Source of the DNA: Anomaloglossus baeobatrachus | Taxonomy: Eukaryota; Chordata; Amphibia; Anura; Aromobatidae | NCBI RefSeq assembly: GCF_048569485.1 | Contig: NW_027445261.1 | Location: forward strand, 372,001 to 436,000 | DNA length: 64,000 nucleotides | Direction: 5' to 3' | In this document: piece after piece, positions 1 to 13,524 of the stretch | Numbering within the stretch: position 1 is the stretch's first letter | Layout of the letters: the number at the start of each line of letters is the position of its first letter | The notes under the pieces: generated by a model | Database searches by the model: none | What the model saw: only the letters and a program-made list of their open reading frames with translations | Told to the model about the DNA's origin: nothing | Position numbers and translations under genes: made by a program

Positions 1-1868
1 TAGTCCCACTAGTGCCAAGACATTTGCAGAGCGCATCTGCCTGCGTTGCACACTCCAACTAATTATAAGTAAGCCATTATACTAGCAAACACTCAGTGTA
101 CCTAGTGGCATCCTATACGTGGCTATTGGACCTTGCTATAGTCCCACTAGTGCCAAGACATTTGCAGAGCGCATCTGCCTGCGTTGCACACTCCAACTAA
201 TTATAAGTAAGCCATTATACTAGCAAACACTCAGTGTACCTAGTGGCATCCTATACGTGGCTATTGGACCTTGCTATAGTCCCACTAGTGCCAAGACATT
301 TGCAGAGCGCATCTGCCTGCGTTGCACACTCCAACTAATTATAAGTAAGCCATTATACTAGCAAACACTCAGTGTACCTAGTGGCATCCTATACGTGGCT
401 ATTGGACCTTGCTATAGTCCCACTAGTGCCAAGACATTTGCAGAGCGCATCTGCCTGCGTTGCACACTCCAACTAATTATAAGTAAGCCATTATACTAGC
501 AAAAACTCAGTGTACCTAGTGGCATCCTATCTGTGGCTATTGGACTTTGCTATAGTCCCACTAGTGCAAAGACATTTGCAGAGCACGTCTGCCTGCATTG
601 CACACTCCAACTTTTTTAAACTAAGCAATTTTACTAGCAAACACTCAGTGTACCTAGTGGCATCCTATACGTGGCTATTGGACTTTGCTATAGTCCCACT
701 AGTGCCAAGACATTTGCAGAGCGCATCTGCCTGCGTTGCACACTCCAACTAATTTTAACTTAGCCATTATACTAGCAAACACTCAGTGTACCTAGTGGCA
801 TCCTATACGTGGCTATTGGACTTTGCTATAGTCCCACTAGTGCCAAGACATTTGCAGAGCGCATCTGCCTGCGTTGCACACTCCAACTAATTATAAGTAA
901 GCCATTATACTAGCAAACACTCAGTGTACCTAGTGGCATCCTATACGTGGCTATTGGACCTTGCTATAGTCCCACTAGTGCCAAGACATTTGCAGAGCGC
1001 ATCTGCCTGCGTTGCACACTCCAACTAATTATAAGTAAGCCATTATACTAGCAAACACTCAGTGTACCTAGTGGCATCCTATACGTGGCTATTGGACTTT
1101 GCTATAGTCCCACTAGTGCCAAGACATTTGCAGAGCGCATCTGCCTGCGTTGCACACTCCAACTAATTATAAGTAAGCCATTATACTAGCAAACACTCAG
1201 TGTACCTAGTGGCATCCTATACGTGGCTATTGGACCTTGCTATAGTCCCACTAGTGCCAAGACATTTGCAGAGCGCATCTGCCTGCGTTGCACACTCCAA
1301 CTAATTATAAGTAAGCCATTATACTAGCAAATACTCAGTGTACCTAGTGGCATCCTATCTGTGGCTATTGGACTTTGCTATAGTCCCACTAGTGCCAAGA
1401 CATTTGCAGAGCGCATCTGCCTGCGTTGCACACTCCAACTAATTATAAGTAAGCCATTATACTAGCAAACACTCAGTGTACCTAGTGGCATCCTATACGT
1501 GGCTATTGGACTTTGCTATAGTCCCACTAGTGCCAAGACATTTGCAGAGCGCATCTGCCTGCGTTGCACACTCCAACTAATTATAAGTAAGCCATTATAC
1601 TAGCAAACACTCAGTGTACCTAGTGGCATCCTATACGTGGCTATTGGACTTTGCTATAGTCCCACTAGTGCCAAGACATTTGCAGAGCGCATCTGCCTGC
1701 GTTGCACACTCCAACTAATTTTAACTTAACCATTATACTAGCAAACACTCAGTGTACCTAGTGGCATCCTATACGTGGCTATTGGACTTTGCTATAGTCC
1801 CACTAGTGCCAAGACATTTGCAGAGCGCATCTGCCTGCGTTGCACACTCCAACTCATTATAACTAAGT
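1..1868 (+). repeat. 138-bp satellite array, plus orientation
   Basis: About 13.5 head-to-tail monomers with a period of exactly 138 bp: TAGTCCCACTAGTG recurs at 1, 139, 277 and onward. Monomers differ at a few diagnostic sites, such as GGACC/GGACT before TTGCTATAG, ATACGTGG/ATCTGTGG, and TAATTATAAGTAAG/TTTTTTAAACTAAG. Since 138 is a multiple of three, short open frames run through monomers; they are not genes. The array leads directly into the transposase leader. Confidence 0.97.
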
Positions 1869-1993
1869 TGCATTGTCAGGGATATTTATTCTTTATTATT
1901 CTGCTGTTAATAAAGCTAGACCACCACTGCAATCTTCACCACCTCTCAATTTTTACTACCACATTTTCAGTCCACAATCTTGTCGCAATCAAC
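1869..1993 (+). promoter_or_regulatory. Transposase 5' leader and possible promoter
   Basis: A 125-bp unique stretch lies between the last satellite monomer and the transposase start. It has an AT-rich block with TTAATAAAG near 1,908, about 85 bp before the ATG, which could act as a weak TATA element. The same leader is copied inverted at 5,588-5,812. Promoter activity is inferred from position only. The reading frame of the transposase stays open back into the satellite to 1,775, so some transcripts may start there. Confidence 0.4.
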
Positions 1994-4900
1994 ATGAGTG
2001 GCAAAATGACAGATGCTGGTGGAAAGGGGAAGAGGCGTGGTGGAAAAGGCAAAAAAGGTTTTGTCTGTGGGGAAAGTGGCAAAGCTCCATTATCATCTGC
2101 TGAAGATAGACCATCTACCAGCAAAAGTAAGATGTCTACTACTTACCGTGGACAATCCGATGTGCTCCCTTTTTTACGGACACGAACAACAGGAAGAAAG
2201 GTAGATGATGGGCAAAAAAGGAAAATGCTTGAATGGATCTCAAGTGGTCCAACAAGTGCCCTCTCAGCCACTTCAAGTACCGCATCCAAAAAACACCAGT
2301 CCTCTGAGTTGTCATCCCAATCACACTTGATTTCTCCCAGCTCTGAAGTCTCCATCAGCCCTGCACAGTATGGTGGAACTGAGATGGCTGAGTCTGCAGA
2401 GCTGTTCAGTCACACTATAGCCTGGGAATCAGAGGTCTGCTCCCAAGCTACAGTGAGTACAGAACAGGAAATGGTCTGCAGTGATGCCCAGAACCTTTGT
2501 GACTCTGATTCAGGCCGTGAGGACCAAGTTTCTGAGCATAATGTTGACCCTTTGTCACAAACTGTAACACCTGTGGTTATAGACAATGAGGAACATACTG
2601 ATGAAGATGAGACGCAGATACCCGATTGGGATGACAACTTAAATATTCGGTCAGGGCAAGAAGAGGCTCGGTCTGAGGGGGAGGGGAGTGCAAACACAAC
2701 AATTGATGATGAAGTTCTAGATCCCACCTACTGTCAACCCCCAGTCAGGCACTCGAGGAGGTCAACAGAGGCGGTGGAGGAGGATGCAACCGACGACGAA
2801 GTTACCTTGCGCCTTCCTGGACAGAGTCGGAGCACTGGTAGCACGTCTACAACTGCATCCTCAGCCACCACTCTGCCTATGAGCATTATTCGGGGTGGAT
2901 CAACAGGTCGCATGGCCTCTAAGCCTTGCCTAGCCTGGTCCTTTTTTGACATAGAAAAAGATCGCCCAAATCATGTGATATGTAAAATTTGTCATGATTC
3001 TCTTAGTAGAGGTCAAAACCTCAGCAGTTTGACAACTTCTTCCATGAATCGTCACATGAATAAATATCATAGGTCCCGGTGGGAAGCTCACTGTGCTGCA
3101 ATGCTGCAAGAGCGAACCATCCACCGCCCGCCCCTTCCAGTGCATCCGCGCGCTCTTCATCTTCTAGGACTGTGGGGACAGCTGTCACACCTGTTTTTCC
3201 ACGCCAAACTTCCACCACTGTAACCGCAACAGGCAGTTTGCTTGTAAGGTCGTCAGTTGGTTTGGAAGGGGAAACAAGTGAGTGTGTACAGCTCTCTCAG
3301 ACATCGATAGCACCAACGTTGGATGAAGGCAACATCATGTCTCCGCCTGCACTTTCCTCACAAACCTGCATTTTTCCAGGGACACCCTACTCAACACCGT
3401 CTACACACAGCAGCCAGATCTCTGTCCCTCAGATGTGGTCAAATAAAAGGCCACTTCCTCCGACCCATGACAAAGCTAAGAGGTTGACTCTATCCCTCTG
3501 TAAGCTGTTGGCTACCGAAATGCTGCCTTTCCGCCTAGTGGACACACAGGATTTTAGAGACCTTATGTCTGTCGCTGTGCCCCAGTACCAGATGCCTAGT
3601 CGCCACTACTTCTCTAAGAAAGGTGTGCCCGTGCTACACCAGCATGTCGCACACAACATCACCGCTTCCTTGAGAAACTCTGTGTGTGAACGGGTGCATT
3701 TCACCACCGATACTTGGACCAGTAAGCATGGACAGGGACGTTACATGTCGCTGACTGGGCACTGGGTAACTATGGTGATAGATGGTGAAGGGTCTGCTGC
3801 ACAAGTCTTGCCGTCCCCACGACTTGTGTGTCAATCCTCTGTCTGTCCAAGTTCCGCCACAGCTTCTGCATCCTCCACCTCATCTGGGTCCTCCACCTCC
3901 GCCCCAAGCCTGCCTGGTCAGGCCACCAGCGTTCTCACTGCGCAGAAGGAATCACGCACGCCTCATTACTATGCTGGCAGCAGAGCGTAACGGCATCAGG
4001 CGGTCTTTAGCTTGACATGTCTTGGGAATAAGAGTCACACAGCTGAGGAGTTGTGGTCAGCTCTGCGGTCCGAGTTTAATAAATGGTTGTCTCCACTCAA
4101 CCTGCAGCCTGGTAAGGCCGTGTGCGACAATGCTGCAAACCTGGGTGCGGCACTTCGCCTGGGCATTGTGACACACGTACCTTGTATGGCTCACGTGTTG
4201 AACCTTGTCGTCCAGCAATTTTTAACACACTATCCCGGCCTAGATGGCCTTCTGAACAGGGCACGAAAACTGTCAGCTCACTTCCGCCGTTCAAGCGCCG
4301 CAGCAGAGCGACTTGCATCGCTCCAGAAGTCTTTCGGCCTGCCGGTTCATCGCCTGAAATGCGATGTGGCGACACGCTGGAATTCAACTCTCCACATGTT
4401 ACAGCGACTGTGGCAGCACCGCAGAGCCCTGGTGCAATACGTCATGACGTATTGCCTGGGCCAACGAGATGCAGAGGTGGGGCAGATCACCCTGATGGAG
4501 TGGTCTCAGATCAAGGACCTATGCACCCTTCTGCACAGTTTCGACATGGCGACGAATATGTTTAGCTCTGACAATGCCATTATCAGCATGACGATTCCAG
4601 TCATTTACATGCTGGAGCACACGCTAAACACTATTCGGAGTCAGGGGGTGGGACAACATGAAGGGGAGGAACTACAGGAGGATTCATATGCGCAAGGGAC
4701 AACAACATCACCAAGGTCCAGACGTTCATCATCACCAACGCAGCAGGCATGGGACCATGGGGAACAGGGATCGACAAGGGCGCATAGTAGCAGGCGAAAT
4801 GTTGAGCAAGGTGCAGGAGAACATGAAGAAATGGAGGACGAACTGTCCATGGACATGGAAGACTCAGCGGATGAGGGAGACCTTGGTCAAATTTCAGTTG

Positions 4901-5587
4901 AAAGAGGTTGGGGGGAGATGTCAGAGGAAGAAAGAACGGGTAGCACCTCTATGCCACAAACACAGCGTGGACTTGGTCCGCATGGCTGCGCAAGACACAT
5001 GAGTGCCTTTTTGTTGCACTACCTCCAACATGACAGTCGTATTGTCAAAATTAGAAGTGATGATGACTACTGGATTGCCACACTATTAGATCCCCGGTAC
5101 AAGTCCAAATTTTGTGACATAATTCCAGCCATAGAAAGGGACGCACGTCTGCAGGAGTATCAGCAGAAGCTGTTACTCGATCTTAGCTCGGCTTTTCCAC
5201 CAAACAACCGTGCAGGTGCAGGGAGGGAATCTCCCAGTTGTAACTTGACAAACATGGGACGGTCTCGTCATCTTCAACAGTCTACCCGTACCAGTAGGAC
5301 CGTATCTGGTGCCGGTAACAGCAATTTTATGGAATCTTTTCATAATTTTTTTAGACCCTCTTTTGCAAGGCCACCAGAGACAACAAGTCTGACACATACT
5401 CAACGGCTGGAGAGGATGATACAGGAGTATCTCCAAATGAACATCGATGCCATGGCTGTGCAACTGGAGCCTTGCTCCTTTTGGGCTTCAAACCTAGAAA
5501 AATGGCCAGAGCTCTCCAGTTACGCCTTGGAGATTTTGTCGTGTCCAGCTGCCAGCGTTGTCTCTGAACGTGTATTCAGTGCTGCTG
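1994..5587 (+). pseudogene. hAT transposase with BED zinc finger (hAT-1 copy)
   Basis: The start is the first ATG after the leader (MSGKMTDAGG). The N-terminus is basic, then acidic and low-complexity. A BED finger follows at about residues 310-362 with C330, C333, H354, H359. The RNase H-like core shows TTDTWTS near 3,705 (first catalytic Asp), CDNAANL with CMAHVLNL near 4,120-4,200 (second Asp region) and ATRWNSTLHML near 4,375. The hATC dimerisation block with SERVFSAA ends at 5,587. Compared with the hAT-2 copy there is one frameshift near 3,110 (four bases shorter) and one nonsense change, CAA to TAA, at 3,988. The last 45 or so residues are missing because the sequence switches into an inverted copy of the gene's own leader, read through to a stop at 5,730. 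It is nearly whole and clearly young, but not functional as read. Confidence 0.93.
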
Positions 5588-5812
5588 CACTTTCCCCACA
5601 GACAAAACCTTTTTTGCCTTTTCCACCACGCCTCTTCCCCTTTCCACCAGCATCTGTCATTTTGCCACTCATGTTGATTGCGACAAGATTGTGGACTGAA
5701 AATGTGGTAGTAAAAATTGAGAGGTGGTGAAGATTGCAGTGGTGGTCTAGCTTTATTAACAGCAGAATAATAAAGAATAAATATCCCTGACAATGCAACT
5801 TAGTTATAATGA
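5588..5812 (-). repeat. Inverted copy of transposase leader and first 28 codons
   Basis: The reverse complement matches 1,858-2,078: leader, ATG and the codons for MSGKMTDAGG through the VCGES stretch. The junction with the C-terminal coding region is abrupt at 5,588. This makes 1-2,078 and 5,588 onward an inverted repeat around the transposase gene. Confidence 0.92.
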
Positions 5813-7178
5813 GTTGGAGTGTGCAACGCAGGCAGATGCGCTCTGCAAATGTCTTGGCACTAGTGGGACTATAGCAAAGTCCAATAGCCACGTATAGGAT
5901 GCCACTAGGTACACTGAGTGTTTGCTAGTATAATGGCTAAGTTAAAATTAGTTGGAGTGTGCAACGCAGGCAGATGCGCTCTGCAAATGTCTTGGCACTA
6001 GTGGGACTATAGCAAAGTCCAATAGCCACGTATAGGATGCCACTAGGTACACTGAGTGTTTGCTAGTATAATGGCTTACTTATAATTAGTTGGAGTGTTC
6101 AACGCAGGCAGATGCGCTCTGCAAATGTCTTGGCACTAGTGGGACTATAGCAAAGTCCAATAGCCACATATAGGATGCCACTAGGTACACTGAGTGTTTG
6201 CTAGTATAATGGCTAAGTTAAAATTAGTTGGAGTGTGCAACGCAGGCAGATGCGCTCTGCAAATGTCTTGGCACTAGTGGGACTATAGCAAAGTCCAATA
6301 GCCACGTATAGGATGCCACTAGGTACACTGAGTGTTTGCTAGTATAATGGCTTACTTATAATTAGTTGGAGTGTGCAACGCAGGCAGATGCGCTCTGCAA
6401 ATATCTTGGCACTAGTGGGACTATAGCAAAGTCCAATAGCCACGTATAGGATGCCACTAGGTACACTGAGTGTTTGCTAGTATAATGGCTTACTTATAAT
6501 TAGTTGGAGTGTGCAACGCAGGCAGATGCGCTCTGCAAATGTCTTGGCACTAGTGGGACTATAGCAATGTCCAATAGCCACGTATAGGATGCCACTAGGT
6601 ACACTGAGTGTTTGCTAGTATAATGGCTTACTTATAATTAGTTGGAGTGTGCAACGCAGGCAGATGCGCTCTGCAAATGTCTTGGCACTAGTGGGACTAT
6701 AGCAAAGTCCAATAGCCACGTATAGGATGCCACTAGGTACACTGAGTGTTTGCTAGTATAATTGCTTAGTTTAAAAAAGTTGGAGTGTGCAATGCAGGCA
6801 GACGTGCTCTGCAAATGTCTTTGCACTAGTGGGACTATAGCAAAGTCCAATAGCCACGTATAGGATGCCACTAGGTACACTGAGTGTTTGCTAGTATAAT
6901 GGCTTACTTATAATTAGTTGGAGTGTGCAACGCAGGCAGATGCGCTCTGCAAATGTCTTGGCACTAGTGGGACTATAGCAAGGTCCAATAGCCACGTATA
7001 GGATGCCACTAGGTACACTGAGTGTTTGCTAGTATAATGGCTTACTTATAATTAGTTGGAGTGTGCAACGCAGGCAGATGCGCTCTGCAAATGTCTTGGC
7101 ACTAGTGGGACTATAGCAAAGTCCAATAGCCACAGATAGGATGCCACTAGGTACACTGAGTGTTTGCTAGTATAATGG
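5813..7178 (-). repeat. 138-bp satellite array, minus orientation
   Basis: About ten monomers of the same 138-bp satellite, reverse complement of the left array. A variant monomer with TTTAAAAAAG and GACGTGCTC occurs near 6,770. The array ends where LINE copy 1 interrupts it after TAGTATAATGG. Confidence 0.96.
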
Positions 7179-8210
7179 ACCTGACATTACCTCTCTACTA
7201 ACCAGAATCCCACAATGTCTGTCTGCTATTTCATCCTTCTTCTCTGTGCGATTCCTAAAACTTAACATGGACAAAACAGAATTCATTGTCTTTCCTCCTC
7301 CTCACTCATCTCCTCCAACAAGCCTTTCCATCAAACTCGATGGTTGCTTACTCTCCCCAGTCTCACAAGCTCGTTGCCTTGGAGTGACCCTCGACTCTGC
7401 TCTATCCTTCAAGCCACACATCCAAGCCCTCTTCACCTCATGCCGATTACAACTCAAAAACATCTCCCGGATCCGTGCTTTCCTTAACCAAGAATCATCA
7501 AAAACATTAATGCATGCCCTCATCATCTCCCGCCTCGACTACTGCAACCTCCTGCTCTCTGGCCTCCCTTCCAACACTCTTGCACCCCTCCAATCTATCC
7601 TAAACTCTGCGGCCCGCTTAATCCACCTCTCCCCTCGCTACTCCCCAGCCTCGCCACTCTGCCAATCCCTTCACTGGCTTCCCATCACCCAACGACTCCA
7701 GTTCAAAACACTAACTATGACATACAAAGCCATGCACAACCTGTCTCCTCCCTACATCTGTGACCTAGTCTCCCGGTACCTACCTGCACGCAACCTCAGA
7801 TCCTCACAAGATCTCCTTCTCTGCTCCTCCCTTATCTCCTCTTCCCACAATCGCGTACAAGATTTCTCCCGTGCATCCCCCATACTTTGGAATGCTCTAC
7901 CTCAGCACATCAGACTCTCCCCTACCGTGGAAAGCTTCAAGAGGAACCTCAAGACCCACCTCTTCCAACAAGCCTATAACCTACAACAGCCCTCAGTCCA
8001 GTAGACCACTGCGCAACCAGCTCTGTCCTCACCTATTGTACCATCACCCATTCCCTGTAGACTGTAAGCCCTCGCGGGCAGGGTCCTCTCTCCTCCTGTA
8101 CCAGTCTGTTATGTACTGTTAATGATTGTTGTACGTATACCCTTTCACTTGTAAAGCGCCATGGAATAAATGGCGCTATAATAATAAATAATAATAATAA
8201 TAATAATAAT
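7179..8210 (+). mobile_element. L2-type LINE, 5'-truncated, copy 1
   Basis: An open frame runs from about 7,181 to 8,004 and encodes the C-terminal part of a CR1/L2-group reverse transcriptase: LNMDKTEF, then LGVTLDSALSFKPHI, SRLDYCNLLLSGLP, SLHWLPITQRLQFK and the C-terminal WNALP motif. The 3' tail has the L2-style stem TAAAGCGCCATGG/ATGGCGCTATAA followed by an (AAT)n run. Upstream RT domains and the endonuclease are missing, as in ordinary 5'-truncated insertions. The flanks share ATAATGG, a possible short target duplication, but the AAT tail makes this uncertain. It interrupts a 138-bp monomer. Confidence 0.93.
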
Positions 8211-11200
8211 GGCTTACTTATAATTAGTTGGAGTGTGCAACGCAGGCAGATGCGCTCTGCAAATGTCTTGGCACTAGTGGGACTATAGCAAGGTCCAATA
8301 GCCACGTATAGGATGCCACTAGGTACACTGAGTGTTTGCTAGTATAATGGCTTACTTATAATTAGTTGGAGTGTGCAACGCAGGCAGATGCGCTCTGCAA
8401 ATGTCTTGGCACTAGTGGGACTATAGCAAGGTCCAATAGCCACGTATAGGATGCCACTAGGTACACTGAGTGTTTGCTAGTATAATGGCTTACTTATAAT
8501 TAGTTGGAGTGTGCAACGCAGGCAGATGCGCTCTGCAAATGTCTTGGCACTAGTGGGACTATAGCAAAGTCCAATAGCCACAGATAGGATGCCACTAGGT
8601 ACACTGAGTGTTTGCTAGTATAATGGCTTACTTATAATTAGTTGGAGTGTGCAACGCAGGCAGATGCGCTCTGCAAATGTCTTGGCACTAGTGGGACTAT
8701 AGCAAAGTCCAATAGCCACGTATAGGATGCCACTAGGTACACTGAGTGTTTGCTAGTAAAATTGCTTAGTTTAAAAAAGTTGGAGTGTGCAATGCAGGCA
8801 GACGTGCTCTGCAAATGTCTTTGCACTAGTGGGACTATAGCAAAGTCCAATAGCCACGTATAGGATGCCACTAGGTACACTGAGTGTTTGCTAGTATAAT
8901 GGCTAAGTTAAAATTAGTTGGAGTGTGCAACGCAGGCAGATGCGCTCTGCAAATGTCTTGGCACTAGTGGGACTATAGCAAAGTCCAATAGCCACGTATA
9001 GGATGCCACTAGGTACACTGAGTGTTTGCTAGTATAATGGCTTACTTATAATTAGTTGGAGTGTGCAACGCAGGCAGATGCGCTCTGCAAATGTCTTGGC
9101 ACTAGTGGGACTAAAGCAAAGTCCAATAGCCACGTATAGGATGCCACTAGGTACACTGAGTGTTTGCTAGTATAATGGCTAAGTTAAAATTAGTTGGAGT
9201 GTGCAACGCAGGCAGATGCGCTCTGCAAATGTCTTGGCACTAGTGGGACTATAGCAAAGTCCAATAGCCACGTATAGGATGCCACTAGGTACACTGAGTG
9301 TTTGCTAGTATAATGGCTTACTTATAATTAGTTGGAGTGTGCAACGCAGGCAGATGCGCTCTGCAAATGTCTTGGCACTAGTGGGACTATAGCAAAGTCC
9401 AATAGCCACGTATAGGATGCCACTAGGTACACTGAGTGTTTGCTAGTATAATGGCTTACTTATAATTAGTTGGAGTGTGCAACGCAGGCAGATGCGCTCT
9501 GCAAATGTCTTGGCACTAGTGGGACTATAGCAAAGTCCAATAGCCACAGATAGGATGCCACTAGGTACACTGAGTGTTTGCTAGTATAATGGCTTACTTA
9601 TAATTAGTTGGAGTGTGCAACGCAGGCAGATGCGCTCTGCAAATGTCTTGGCACTAGTGGGACTATAGCAAGGTCCAATAGCCACGTATAGGATGCCACT
9701 AGGTACACTGAGTGTTTGCTAGTATAATGGCTTACTTATAATTAGTTGGAGTGTGCAACGCAGGCAGATGCGCTCTGCAAATGTCTTGGCACTAGTGGGA
9801 CTATAGCAAAGTCCAATAGCCACGTATAGGATGCCACTAGGTACACTGAGTGTTTGCTAGTATAATGGCTTACTTATAATTACTTGGAGTGTGCAACGCA
9901 GGCAGATGCGCTCTGCAAATGTCTTGGCACTAGTGGGACTATAGCAAGGTCCAATAGCCACGTATAGGATGCCACTAGGTACACTGAGTGTTTGCTAGTA
10001 TAATGGCTTACTTATAATTAGTTGGAGTGTGCAACGCAGGCAGATGCGCTCTGCAAATGTCTTGGCACTAGTGGGACTATAGCAAAGTCCAATAGCCACG
10101 TATAGGATGCCACTAGGTACACTGAGTGTTTGCTAGTATAATGGTTAAGTTAAAATTAGTTGGAGTGTGCAACGCAGGCAGATGCGCTCTGCAAATGTCT
10201 TGGCACTAGTGGGACTATAGCAAAGTCCAATAGCCACGTATAGGATGCCACTAGGTACACTGAGTGTTTGCTAGTAAAATTGCTTAGTTTAAAAAAGTTG
10301 GAGTGTGCAATGCAGGCAGACGTGCTCTGCAAATGTCTTTGCACTAGTGGGACTATAGCAAAGTCCAATAGCCACGTATAGGATGCCACTAGGTACACTG
10401 AGTGTTTGCTAGTATAATGGCTTACTTATAATTAGTTGGAGTGTGCAACGCAGGCAGATGCGCTCTGCAAATGTCTTGGCACTAGTGGGACTATAGCAAA
10501 GTCCAATAGCCACGTATAGGATGCCACTAGGTACACTGAGTGTTTGCTAGTATAATGGCTAAGTTAAAATTAGTTGGAGTGTGCAACGCAGGCAGATGCG
10601 CTCTGCAAATGTCTTGGCACTAGTGGGACTATAGCAAAGTCCAATAGCCACGTATAGGATGCCACTAGGTACACTGAGTGTTTGCTAGTATAATGGCTTA
10701 CTTATAATTAGTTGGAGTGTGCAACGCAGGCAGATGCGCTCTGCAAATGTCTTGGCACTAGTGGGACTATAGCAAAGTCCAATAGCCACGTATAGGATGC
10801 CACTAGGTACACTGAGTGTTTGCTAGTATAATGGCTTACTTATAAATAGTTGGAGTGTGCAACGCAGGCAGATGCGCTCTGCAAATGTCTTGGCACTAGT
10901 GGGACTATAGCAAAGTCCAATAGCCACAGATAGGATGCCACTAGGTACACTGAGTGTTTGCTAGTATAATGGCTTACTTATAATTAGTTGGAGTGTGCAA
11001 CGCAGGCAGATGCGCTCTGCAAATGTCTTGGCACTAGTGGGACTATAGCAAGGTCCAATAGCCACGTATAGGATGCCACTAGGTACACTGAGTGTTTGCT
11101 AGTATAATGGCTTACTTATAATTAGTTGGAGTGTGCAACGCAGGCAGATGCGCTCTGCAAATGTCTTGGCACTAGTGGGACTATAGCAAAGTCCAATAGC

Positions 11201-12076
11201 CACGTATAGGATGCCACTAGGTACACTGAGTGTTTGCTAGTATAATGGCTTACTTATAATTAGTTGGAGTGTGCAACGCAGGCAGATGCGCTCTGCAAAT
11301 GTCTTGGCACTAGTGGGACTATAGCAAGGTCCAATAGCCACGTATAGGATGCCACTAGGTACACTGAGTGTTTGCTAGTATAATGGCTTACTTATAATTA
11401 GTTGGAGTGTGCAACGCAGGCAGATGCGCTCTGCAAATGTCTTGGCACTAGTGGGACTATAGCAAAGTCCAATAGCCACGTATAGGATGCCACTAGGTAC
11501 ACTGAGTGTTTTCTAGTATAATGGTTAAGTTAAAATTAGTTGGAGTGTGCAACGCAGGCAGATGCGCTCTGCAAATGTCTTGGCACTAGTGGGACTATAG
11601 CAAAGTCCAATAGCCACGTATAGGATGCCACTAGGTACACTGAGTGTTTGCTAGTAAAATTGCTTAGTTTAAAAAAGTTGGAGTGTGCAATGCAGGCAGA
11701 CGTGCTCTGCAAATGTCTTTGCACTAGTGGGACTATAGCAAAGTCCAATAGCCACGTATAGGATGCCACTAGGTACACTGAGTGTTTGCTAGTATAATGG
11801 CTTACTTATAATTAGTTGGAGTGTGCAACGCAGGCAGATGCGCTCTGCAAATGTCTTGGCACTAGTGGGACTATAGCAAGGTCCAATAGCCACGTATAGG
11901 ATGCCACTAGGTACACTGAGTGTTTGCTAGTATAATGGCTTACTTATAATTAGTTGGAGTGTGCAACGCAGGCAGATGCGCTCTGCAAATGTCTTGGCAC
12001 TAGTGGGACTATAGCAAAGTCCAATAGCCACAGATAGGATGCCACTAGGTACACTGAGTGTTTGCTAGTATAATGG
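8211..12076 (-). repeat. 138-bp satellite array with higher-order structure
   Basis: About 28 monomers. The variant with TTTAAAAAAG recurs near 8,770, 10,290 and 11,670, i.e. 1,518 (11 x 138) and 1,380 (10 x 138) bp apart. The monomers between the last two recur in the same order, including the rare AATGGTTAAG form, so the array grew by copying blocks of about ten monomers. Confidence 0.95.
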
Positions 12077-13108
12077 ACCTGACATTACCTCTCTACTAAC
12101 CAGAATCCCACAATGTCTGTCTGCTATTTCATCCTTCTTCTCTGTGCGATTCCTAAAACTTAACATGGACAAAACAGAATTCATTGTCTTTCCTCCTCCT
12201 CACTCATCTCCTCCAACAAGCCTTTCCATCAAACTCGATGGTTGATTACTCTCCCCAGTCTCACAAGCTCGTTGCCTTGGAGTGACCCTCGACTCTGCTC
12301 TATCCTTCAAGCCACACATCCAAGCCCTCTTCACCTCATGCCGATTACAACTCAAAAACATCTCCCGGATCCGTGCTTTCCTTAACCAAGGATCAGCAAA
12401 AACATTAGTGCATGCCCTCATCATCTCCCGCCTCGACTACTGCAACCTCCTGCTCTCTGGCCTCCCTTCCAACACTCTTGCACCCCTCCAATCTATCCTA
12501 AACTCTGCGGCCCGCTTAATCCACCTCTCCCCTCGCTACTCCCCAGCCTCGCCACTCTGCCAATCCCTTCACTGGCTTCCCATCACCCAACGACTCCAGT
12601 TCAAAACACTAACCATGACATACAAAGCCATGCACAACCTGTCTCCTCCCTACATCTGTGACCTAGTCTCCCGGTACCTACCTGCACGCAACCTCAGATC
12701 CTCACAAGATCTCCTTCTCTGCTCCTCCCTTATCTCCTCTTCCCACAATCGCGTACAAGATTTCTCCCGTGCATCCCCCATACTTTGGAATGCTCTACCT
12801 CAGCACATCAGACTCTCCCCTACCGTGGAAAGCTTCAAGAGGAACCTCAAGACCCACCTCTTCCAACAAGCCTATAACCTACAACAGCCCTCAGTCCAGT
12901 AGACCACTGCGCAACCAGCTCTGTCCTCACCTATTGTACCATCACCCATTCCCTGTAGACTGTAAGCCCTCGCGGGCAGGGTCCTCTCTCCTCCTGTACC
13001 AGTCTGTTATGTACTGTTAATGATTGTTGTACGTATACCCTTTCACTTGTAAAGCGCCATGGAATAAATGGCGCTATAATAATAAATAATAATAATAATA
13101 ATAATAAT
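12077..13108 (+). mobile_element. L2-type LINE, copy 2
   Basis: Near-identical to copy 1 from the first to the last base and located at the same monomer position (after TAGTATAATGG). A single change turns the TGC codon at about 12,243 (GGTTGCTTAC in the other copies) into TGA, so the frame restarts at 12,282. Residues after NQ are GSAKTLVH here, against ESSKTLMH in copy 1 and ESAKTLVH in copy 3. The shared end points show that it was copied with the satellite and not inserted independently. Confidence 0.93.
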
Positions 13109-13524
13109 GGCTTACTTATAATTAGTTGGAGTGTGCAACGCAGGCAGATGCGCTCTGCAAATGTCTTGGCACTAGTGGGACTATAGCAAGGTCCAATAGC
13201 CACGTATAGGATGCCACTAGGTACACTGAGTGTTTGCTAGTATAATGGCTTACTTATAATTAGTTGGAGTGTGCAACGCAGGCAGATGCGCTCTGCAAAT
13301 GTCTTGGCACTAGTGGGACTATAGCAAGGTCCAATAGCCACGTATAGGATGCCACTAGGTACACTGAGTGTTTGCTAGTATAATGGCTTACTTATAATTA
13401 GTTGGAGTGTGCAACGCAGGCAGATGCGCTCTGCAAATGTCTTGGCACTAGTGGGACTATAGCAAAGTCCAATAGCCACAGATAGGATGCCACTAGGTAC
13501 ACTGAGTGTTTGCTAGTATAATGG
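13109..13524 (-). repeat. Three 138-bp monomers between LINE copies 2 and 3
   Basis: Three monomers with the order GGTCC, GGTCC, then AGTCC with CAGATAGG. The same three-monomer order follows LINE copies 1 and 3. Together with one LINE they form a 1,448-bp higher-order unit. Confidence 0.95.

Noticed and set aside
510-752. Recurring 80-residue open frames in the satellite (also near 6,638, 8,638, 10,156, 11,536, 14,984, 15,398)
   Set aside because: They start at GTG and exist only because 138 is a multiple of three; they are copies of the satellite monomer without coding signals.
1-1868. CRISPR array
   Set aside because: The whole 138-bp unit repeats without unique spacers, in a eukaryotic transposon setting.
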